A DNA stretch of 31,326 nucleotides from DASZYF01 sp035545535. GTDB taxonomy: Bacteria > Actinomycetota > Actinomycetes > Mycobacteriales > CAJCIY01. The stretch spans positions 1 to 31,326 of the forward strand of contig DASZYF010000006.1 in assembly GCA_035545535.1 (NCBI GenBank), written 5' to 3'. Below are positions 26,089 through 31,326 of the stretch, one piece after another (position 1 is the stretch's first letter; every line of letters starts with the position of its first letter). Both the position numbers and the translations under genes were made by a program. A model generated the notes under the pieces. That model was not told the DNA's origin, ran no database searches, and saw only the letters and a program-made list of their open reading frames with translations.

Positions 26089-26176
26089 CGGGGTTCCTCT
26101 CGCAAGTCGTTGGGTGGTGCGGTCTGTCCAACAGATGATCGCGCAGTCGCATTCCGGGCGCCGTCGCCCGCGCCGG

Positions 26177-27169
26177 TCAGGCGGCGGTCTCGACCTTCGC
26201 GGACTCGCGGGCCGCCAGCCAGCGCTCGGCGTCGAGTGCGGCCGCGCAGCCGCTGCCGGCCGCCGTGATCGCCTGCCGGTAGGTGTGGTCGACCAGGTCG
26301 CCGCAGGCGAAGACGCCGTCGAGGTTGGTCGCGGTCGAGCCGTGGCCGGTGATCACGTAGCCACCGTCGTCGAGCTCGACCTGGCCCTTCACCAGCTCCG
26401 AGCGGGGCTCGTGGCCGATGGCGACGAACAGCCCGGTGACCGGCAGCGTCGAACGCTCGCCCGTCTTGAGGTTGTGCACCGCGAGCCCGGTGACGTTGGT
26501 GTCGCCGAGCACCTCGTCGACCACGGTGTCCCAGATGAAGCTGATCTTGTCGTTGGCGTACGCGCGCTCCTGCATGATCTTGCTGGCGCGCAGCGAGTCC
26601 CGACGGTGCACCAGCGTCACCGTCTTCGCGAAGCGGGTGAGGAACGTGGCCTCCTCGAGCGCGGAGTCACCACCGCCCACCACGGCGATGTCGTGGTCGC
26701 GGAAGAAGAAGCCGTCGCACGTCGCACAGGCCGAGACGCCGTGCCCGAGCAGCTTGTCCTCGCCCGGCACGCCGAGCATCCGGTACGCGGAACCGGTGGC
26801 GAGCACGATCGCGTGGGCCTTATAGACCTTCGCGTGGGATCCGGCGCCGACCGTGACGGTCTTCGGCGATGAGGTGAGGTCGAGCTCGCTCGCGTCGTCG
26901 GTGACGAACTCGGCGCCGAACCGCTCGGCCTGCCCGCGCATCTGCTCCATGAGGTCGGGGCCCTGGATGCCGTCGACGAAGCCGGGGAAGTTCTCGACCT
27001 CGGTCGTCGTCATCAGCGCGCCGCCCGAGCGGACGCCTTCGATGACGAGGGGTGCGAGCTGGGCGCGCGCCAGGTAGATCGCGGCCGTGTACCCGGCCGG
27101 GCCGGACCCGACCACGATCACGTCGCGGACGACCTCACGGACGTCCTCGCCGACGGCGGTGTCCACCAC
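26177..27169 (-). CDS. trxB: Thioredoxin reductase
   Basis: A 330-residue flavoenzyme that transfers electrons from NADPH to thioredoxin. The FAD-binding motif is GSGPAG (21-26), the redox-active Cys pair is CATC (148-151), the NADPH motif is GGGDSA (165-170), and the second FAD motif is GVFACGD. The GTG at 27169 (or the adjacent GTG at 27166) has AGGAGG 9 nt upstream. The frame continues to 27373 but without homology. It probably forms an operon with trxA; divergent from a small membrane-protein gene. Confidence 0.97.
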   Translation of the reverse strand: MVDTAVGEDVREVVRDVIVVGSGPAGYTAAIYLARAQLAPLVIEGVRSGGALMTTTEVENFPGFVDGIQGPDLMEQMRGQAERFGAEFVTDDASELDLTSSPKTVTVGAGSHAKVYKAHAIVLATGSAYRMLGVPGEDKLLGHGVSACATCDGFFFRDHDIAVVGGGDSALEEATFLTRFAKTVTLVHRRDSLRASKIMQERAYANDKISFIWDTVVDEVLGDTNVTGLAVHNLKTGERSTLPVTGLFVAIGHEPRSELVKGQVELDDGGYVITGHGSTATNLDGVFACGDLVDHTYRQAITAAGSGCAAALDAERWLAARESAKVETAA

Positions 27170-27425
27170 TGCTGCTCGCCTCCTGCTGTGCGATCTGCGC
27201 GTCCCCGGTGGCCGGCTCATCCGGCCTGGTTGACGTGCCGCCGCGTCAACGATGCCAGAGGTCGCGCTGTTCCCCGCCGCGGGACGGTTCGGGGCCTGTG
27301 CCAGGGTGGCGTCCGTGAGCGCCTGCGAGCTCTTCCCGAGCCGGCCGTCGCGGGAGGGGTGTGCGCGCTGCATCGGCGGCGACGCGTCCGCGACGTGCGC
27401 CTACACGGCGACGACGAAGACGGCG

Positions 27426-27836
27426 GTGAGCGCAGGACGCAAGCGCCGCCGCCGCCCGGTGGGCGTCGAGAAGTACGTGCGGGCCGCGCTCGGGGCGTAC
27501 GCGGTCGCGATCGTCGGTGGCCACGTCGGGGCCGACTACGTGGGCGCCGACCACGGCTTCAGCCTCGTCGTGCCGGTCATCATCGGCGTCGTCTGCGGTT
27601 GGGCGGCCTCCCGCGCGGTGGGCGTGACCCGCGCGTGGTCGGTGCGGCTCGTGGCGGCCCTGTACGCGGCGATCAGCTCGCCGCTCGGCTTCCGCGTGAA
27701 CGGCGAGGACTTCGGCGGTGCCGGGCGTTGGCTGCCGCCGATCGTCGCCGCCGTCGTCGGTGCGGTGCTCGGCACCTACATCGATCCGCGGCCGCGCGAC
27801 GAGCCGTCGAAGCGGAAGCCCGCCCGCACTACTTGA
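27426..27836 (+). CDS. Small membrane protein of unknown function
   Basis: A 136-residue protein if the GTG at 27426 is used (MSAGRKRRRRP, then VEKYVRAAL). The frame is open to an ATG at 27252, but that extension is Cys/Ser/Arg-rich and unlike a membrane protein. About four hydrophobic segments are seen: ALGAYAVAIVGGHVGADYVG, LVVPVIIGVVCGWAASRAVG, VRLVAALYAAISSPLGF and LPPIVAAVVGAVLGTYI, followed by a basic tail. I do not recognise the family. Its last 8 bp overlap the end of the convergent anti-sigma gene. Confidence 0.6.
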   Translation: MSAGRKRRRRPVGVEKYVRAALGAYAVAIVGGHVGADYVGADHGFSLVVPVIIGVVCGWAASRAVGVTRAWSVRLVAALYAAISSPLGFRVNGEDFGGAGRWLPPIVAAVVGAVLGTYIDPRPRDEPSKRKPARTT

Positions 27837-28791
27837 GCGTGACGACCAGGATCTTGCGGATCCCGTCGCCGCCCGCCGCTGCACAGTCCGGGCCGACGAT
27901 GAACACGTCGACGGTGTCGAGCTGCGTCGGGTCGCGGTAGACGAGGAACAGCGACCGCTTGCCCTGGTAGTCGGCGCGTTCGACGCCGATGAGCTCCTCG
28001 GCCGGCCCGGAGTCGCTCTGCCCGAGCTGCTGGATGCAGAGCGCGATCGCTCCTCCGAACAGGTCGGCCGACAGCGGCGTCGTGGTGCTCGACTTCGCCG
28101 AGCCCGTCGCCGCCGAAGAGGCGGACGGGTTGAGACCGGCGTTCCCGTTGGGTGCGGGCACCTGGACCGCGCCGGGCGGCTGCGCCGCGGCGCCTCCGGA
28201 GTCCTCGGCGACGGCCTGGCCGGCCGCGGCCTGCGACGCGGCGGCGCGCACCGACCCGGCGACATCGTCCGGCGCGGGCGGGAGCTTGCCGGTGATGAGG
28301 TTCTTCATGTCGGCCTCGACCGAGGCGTCGGTGAGGTAGTTGACGTCGCTCACCGCGACCGGCACCGCCGTGGGCAGCGTGATGGGAGCCGCGTTCGGTC
28401 CGGCGCTCGCGATCGTCGGGTGCTTCTTCTTCGACGGGCTGCCGGACGCGAGGCCGATCGCGGTGCCGGCGCCGGCGATCACGACGACGGCCGCGGCGGC
28501 GGCGAGCCACCGGTTGCGGTTCGGCCGGGCCGGGCTGTGCAGCGAAGGCAGCGTCGTTACGGTGCCGACGTCGGCCCCGTTCCCCGGTTCCGCCGCCGCG
28601 GCGGCCAGCACGTCGTCGAGCCGGCCCGCGACGTCGGCGGGCATCGGCTCCGCGGGCGATCCTTCGGCGCCCCACGCCCGCAGCGCGGCCCGGCTGCGCG
28701 CGAGCGCCTCGCCGACCGGGGAGCCGTCGGCCTGGTCGAGGCCGGCGAGCCGTTCGAGGTCGGCTGCACTGATCGGCTGGTCGTCGGTCAC
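27829..28791 (-). CDS. Anti-sigma factor-like membrane protein
   Basis: A 320-residue protein. The cytoplasmic N-terminus (1-93) would bind the sigma factor, followed by one membrane span (WLAAAAAVVVIAGAGTAIGLA, 95-115). The extracytoplasmic part has a Ser/Ala/Pro-rich linker (about 205-245) and a conserved-looking end (ALCIQQLGQSDSGPAEELIG, then DVFIVGPDCAAAGGDGIRKI). No HxxxCxxC zinc motif is present. The GTG overlaps the sigma-factor stop by 4 bp, so the pair is translationally coupled. The position beside trxB matches Rv3912, the SigM anti-sigma of M. tuberculosis. The activating signal is unknown. Confidence 0.8.
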   Translation of the reverse strand: MTDDQPISAADLERLAGLDQADGSPVGEALARSRAALRAWGAEGSPAEPMPADVAGRLDDVLAAAAAEPGNGADVGTVTTLPSLHSPARPNRNRWLAAAAAVVVIAGAGTAIGLASGSPSKKKHPTIASAGPNAAPITLPTAVPVAVSDVNYLTDASVEADMKNLITGKLPPAPDDVAGSVRAAASQAAAGQAVAEDSGGAAAQPPGAVQVPAPNGNAGLNPSASSAATGSAKSSTTTPLSADLFGGAIALCIQQLGQSDSGPAEELIGVERADYQGKRSLFLVYRDPTQLDTVDVFIVGPDCAAAGGDGIRKILVVTLK

Positions 28792-29495
28792 TGCGCACCT
28801 CCTTCGCTCGCGGTCTCGTCCTGGGGTTCGTCGGGCGCACCCGTCGATCCGACGTCGGCGGCCCCGGCCCGGTTCCCGGGCGCGGCAGCGTCCACCGTGG
28901 CGTCCACCGTGGCGTTGACCTCGGTGTTGACCTCGGTGTTGACGTCGGTGACGACGCCGAGCAGGACGGCGAGCCTGGCGCGCGCGCGCCAGCAGCGGCT
29001 CTTCACGGTGCCGATCGCGACACCCAGCCGCTCGGCGACCTCCGCGACCGGCCGGTCCTCGACGTCGACGAGCAGCAGCACCTCGCGCGCGTCCGGTGAC
29101 AGCTGCGCGAGCGCACGGGTCACGTCGAGGACGTCGGGCACGCGGTCGCTGTCGGCCGGCACCGCGATGACGTGGGCGGGCAGCCCGGCGTCGGTCGGGT
29201 CGAGCGGCAGCGTGGGCTTGCGCTTGCGCACGCGGTCGAGGCAGGCGTTGAGTGTGATGCGGTGCAGCCACGTGGTGACTGCGGCCTCGCCGCGGAAGCT
29301 CGCCGCGCCGCGCAGGGCGGAGAGGAACGCGTCCTGCACGGCGTCCTCGGCCTCCTGCCGATCGCCGAGCACGCGCATCGCCACGGCCCACACGCGGTCG
29401 CGGTGCCGCGCGACGAGCTCACCGAACGCGTCGCTGTCGCCCGCGACGTGGCGTCGCAGCAGATCGATGTCGCTCGCGCGACTCGTCCCCTTCAT
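28788..29495 (-). CDS. sigM: ECF sigma factor, SigM-like
   Basis: A 235-residue group 4 sigma factor. Region 2 is residues 11-78 (AFGELVARHRDRVWAVAMRV, then AEDAVQDAFLSALRG for -10 recognition and TTWLHRITLNACLDRVR). Region 4 is about 128-180 (LSPDAREVLLLVDVEDRPVA, then RLGVAIGTVKSRCWRARARL). The first 180 residues are typical. An extra tail of about 50 residues begins with a tandem DVNT/EVNT/EVNA/TVDA/TVDA stretch encoded by 12-bp repeats. The gene follows the pseudokinase gene by 22 bp and is coupled to the anti-sigma gene. The gene set matches the sigM locus of M. tuberculosis by position; symbol assigned on that basis. Confidence 0.85.
   Translation of the reverse strand: MKGTSRASDIDLLRRHVAGDSDAFGELVARHRDRVWAVAMRVLGDRQEAEDAVQDAFLSALRGAASFRGEAAVTTWLHRITLNACLDRVRKRKPTLPLDPTDAGLPAHVIAVPADSDRVPDVLDVTRALAQLSPDAREVLLLVDVEDRPVAEVAERLGVAIGTVKSRCWRARARLAVLLGVVTDVNTEVNTEVNATVDATVDAAAPGNRAGAADVGSTGAPDEPQDETASEGGAQ
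28890..28949 (+). repeat. 12-bp tandem repeats inside the sigma-factor tail
   Basis: GTCCACCGTGGC occurs twice (28890-28913), followed by GTTGACCTCGGT twice and GTTGACGTCGGT once (28914-28949). All are 12-bp units, so they keep the sigM-like reading frame and encode five 4-residue repeats after region 4. They probably arose by slippage. Confidence 0.9.
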
Positions 29496-29517
29496 GCAGC
29501 CGTCTCTCTCGTGGCGG

Positions 29518-31086
29518 TCATGACAGGAACGTCATCTCATCGATCGTGCCCTGCCACTTCGAAGGGTCCTCGGTCGACTGGGGGATCGACGTGAGCCACA
29601 CCAGGAAGTAGCGCGAAGTCACCGGTGCTGTCGCGGTGAGGGTGACGCCGGTAGGGCCGCTCTGCTCGACCAGCTTCGTGAACCCGTCGAGGGTGGTGGG
29701 CGTGGTCGTCGCGTCCGGGGCGGCGAGCAGCTGCGCCGTCGTGTCACCGTTGCCCGACAGCGTGAGGTCGACCTCGCGCACCGACGTCGGCGTGCCGAGG
29801 TCGACGAGCAGGCCGACGCCCTTCTTCAGCCCGCCGAACGTCGGCCCGCCCGTGTACTGCTCGGTGGACCAGCCGGTCGTCGGGTCGCCGTCGGTGGCCA
29901 GGGGGACACCGACGTTGTCCTCGGCGCCGTCGCCGGGCGGCGGGTCGAAGGCCGTGATGGTGGCCGACGAGAGGTCGATGGAGGCGCCGGCCGACGCGCT
30001 GGCGCTCGCCGGCGCGGACGCGCCGGCGCTCGGGGCGGGCGTCTTGCTGCCCGACGACGTGCCGGGCACCCGGCCCACGACGAGCCCGAGCACCCAGCCC
30101 AGCGCGGCGATCCCGACGAGCAGGCCGATGGGGACGACGAACCGGGCGGGTCCCCGTCGCAGTCGGGCCATCCGGCTCTCGGTCTCCTCTTCCTCGGGGG
30201 GCAGGACGCGCAGCGGTGCCAGCGCGGCGGCGAGCGCGCTCGGGGTGCGGATCGGGTCCTGGCCCGGTCGCTGCACGGGGTCGAGCACGCGGGCGACCAC
30301 GCTGTCCGCCTCGCGAGGCAGACCGGCCCGCACCCGCCTGGGGAGGCGGAGCCGATCTCCGGTGGGGGCCTCGATCGGCAGGCCCTCCCAGTCCGGCACG
30401 CCGGGGACGGCGGTGCCGGGCGGGTCGAAGCCGACGGGCCAGCGCCCGGTGAGCGTCGCGTAGAGGATCCGGCCGAGCGCCGCCGTGTCGCGCCCGATCG
30501 GGTTCGTGGCGCACGGCGGCACGCCGGCGACGCCGCCCGCGACGGTCGCGGCGATGACCGCATCGGTCACCTTCACCAGCGGCTGCGAGCTGCCCTCGAG
30601 CACGGGCAGCACGACCTGCCCGGGGTGCAGCGCGCCGTGGAACGTGCCGGCGCTGTGCAGCGCCTGCACCGCCGCGCACACGCTCTCGAGCACGCGCGCG
30701 GCGATGGGCGGCGCGAGCGGCCCCTCCTCGAGCATCCGCGACAGCGGCCGGCCCTCCGCCCACTCCGAGACGACGTAGGCGATGGTGCGGCCCTTCGGTC
30801 CCTGCGCGGTGGCGGCGTCGTAGACCGCGGCGACGCGCGGGTCGGCGACGCGGCCGGCGTCGGCCGCGGCGGCGAGGAACGCCTCACGGAGCTCGTTCGC
30901 CGCGGCGCTCGTGCCGCCGGCGAGCACGCGCACGGCGACCCGGCGCGCGAGAACCTCGTCGGCCGCCTCCCACAGCGTGGTGGCGCCGGTCCGGTCGGTC
31001 GCTACGCGCCGGACGAGTCGGTAGCGCCCGCCGAGCACGGTCGGAGCGCTACGTCCCGTCGCCGTCCCCGGGTCGGCCTCGACCAC
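29518..31086 (-). CDS. Membrane pseudokinase with discoidin-like outer domain
   Basis: A 522-residue protein. Residues 20-290 have a protein-kinase-like fold but lack catalysis: the beta-3 Lys is Arg53 (VAVRVL), the HRD motif reads HGALHP (150-155) and DFG reads VTDA. One membrane span (316-339, VVPIGLLVGIAALGWVLGLV) and a Ser/Ala linker lead to a discoidin/F5-8C-like domain (about 370-522, with DGDPTTGWSTEQY and LLVDLGTPTSVREVDLTL). This is the arrangement of the C-terminal part of M. tuberculosis MviN (Rv3910), where phosphorylated pseudokinase binds FhaA to control MurJ. Here it is free of a MurJ domain. The GTG at 31086 has only a weak ribosome-binding site. sigM follows. Confidence 0.85.
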   Translation of the reverse strand: MVEADPGTATGRSAPTVLGGRYRLVRRVATDRTGATTLWEAADEVLARRVAVRVLAGGTSAAANELREAFLAAAADAGRVADPRVAAVYDAATAQGPKGRTIAYVVSEWAEGRPLSRMLEEGPLAPPIAARVLESVCAAVQALHSAGTFHGALHPGQVVLPVLEGSSQPLVKVTDAVIAATVAGGVAGVPPCATNPIGRDTAALGRILYATLTGRWPVGFDPPGTAVPGVPDWEGLPIEAPTGDRLRLPRRVRAGLPREADSVVARVLDPVQRPGQDPIRTPSALAAALAPLRVLPPEEEETESRMARLRRGPARFVVPIGLLVGIAALGWVLGLVVGRVPGTSSGSKTPAPSAGASAPASASASAGASIDLSSATITAFDPPPGDGAEDNVGVPLATDGDPTTGWSTEQYTGGPTFGGLKKGVGLLVDLGTPTSVREVDLTLSGNGDTTAQLLAAPDATTTPTTLDGFTKLVEQSGPTGVTLTATAPVTSRYFLVWLTSIPQSTEDPSKWQGTIDEMTFLS

Positions 31087-31107
31087 TCCGCAACCCTAAG
31101 GGCCAAA

Positions 31108-31135
31108 GGATGGGGCATGCTCTTCGGCCCCATCC
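31108..31135 (-). terminator. Rho-independent-like terminator after the NlpC/P60-like gene
   Basis: GGATGGGGC (31108-31116) and GCCCCATCC (31127-31135) form a perfect 9-bp stem with a 10-nt loop. On the minus strand it is followed by TTTGGCCCTT. It lies 31 bp after the stop at 31167 and only 21 bp before the pseudokinase start. Confidence 0.7.
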
Positions 31136-31166
31136 GGCGGCCGATGGCTGCCACTCGGATGTGCGA

Positions 31167-31326
31167 TCAGTCGTCGCCGGGTGACCACTGCGGACCGGCG
31201 ACGGTGCCCACCAGGTCGGGGGTCGGACGGGTCACGCCGTAGAAGCCGTCGCCCCAGATGGGCTGCACCCGGGCGACGTCGCCCGTGTGGTTCGTCGAGA
31301 CCATGAGGCCGTTGCCGTAGTACATC
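31167..31326 (-). CDS. NlpC/P60-like cell-wall hydrolase, C-terminal end only (partial)
   Basis: The last 53 codons of a minus-strand gene that enters from the right edge. The translated end, MYYGNGLMVSTNHTGDVARV, then QPIWGDGFYGVTRPT, resembles the C-terminal part of NlpC/P60 peptidases, where H-V-x-I-Y-x-G-N-G-x-M surrounds the catalytic His and a downstream polar residue completes the site. The His and Cys are outside the window, so the assignment rests on this tail only. A terminator follows the stop. Confidence 0.55.
   Translation of the reverse strand, partial: MYYGNGLMVSTNHTGDVARVQPIWGDGFYGVTRPTPDLVGTVAGPQWSPGDD

Noticed and set aside
27070..27090. Another copy of the 51-bp repeat core (AGGTAGATCGCGGCC)
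   Set aside because: It is inside conserved trxB coding sequence (AAIYLA region) and the match is short, so coincidence is the better explanation.

Overview
This window is the origin region of a high-G+C actinobacterial chromosome. The evidence is the gene order rpmH / dnaA - dnaN - recF - dciA (DUF721) - gyrB - gyrA - DUF3566 - tRNA-Ile - DLW-39 - tRNA-Ala on one side and rnpA - yidD - yidC - jag - rsmG - parA - parB ... cwlM-like - trxA - trxB - anti-sigma - sigM-like - pseudokinase on the other. It also has GC-rich codon use, many GTG starts, and DnaA boxes of the TTGTCCACA type. The order closely follows the Mycobacterium tuberculosis origin region as I remember it, but gnd is absent between dnaN and recF, so it is not a Streptomyces- or Mycobacterium-type layout there. 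I cannot name the genus.

Left edge (1-2500, accessory): a truncated CDF-type cation transporter lies downstream of a CmtR-like ArsR sensor with a long dyad over its start. Next is a 1.46-kb stretch bounded by the 3' end of tRNA-Ala and a 22-bp near-exact copy of that end. It carries a retropepsin-like protease, a DUF5678-like protein and a divergent winged-helix regulator, and looks like a small element or relic inserted at the tRNA gene.

2430-14631 (minus strand): replication initiation and topology genes. gyrB is interrupted by a 482-residue intein carrying an HNH-like nuclease and about ten Trp-centred repeats. The likely oriC is the dnaA-dnaN gap (12759-13212); a second DnaA-box group lies in the dnaA-rpmH gap.

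15050-20324 (plus strand): ribosomal protein L34, RNase P protein, membrane insertion (YidD, YidC, Jag), 16S rRNA methylation (RsmG) and chromosome partition (ParA, ParB), with two parS-like sites in inverted orientation.

20325-24475: an aminotransferase-ddl operon and a small membrane protein-GNAT operon. Each outer end of this block is a convergent gene junction holding copies of the same 51-bp hairpin repeat: two degenerate copies on the minus strand (20470-20571) and five near-identical copies on the plus strand (24136-24390).

24476-31326: a CwlM-like amidase homologue, the thioredoxin system, a small membrane protein, an ECF sigma/anti-sigma pair, a pseudokinase with a discoidin-like outer domain, and the end of an NlpC/P60-like gene. 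Known roles of these families link this arm to cell-wall synthesis control and envelope or redox stress.
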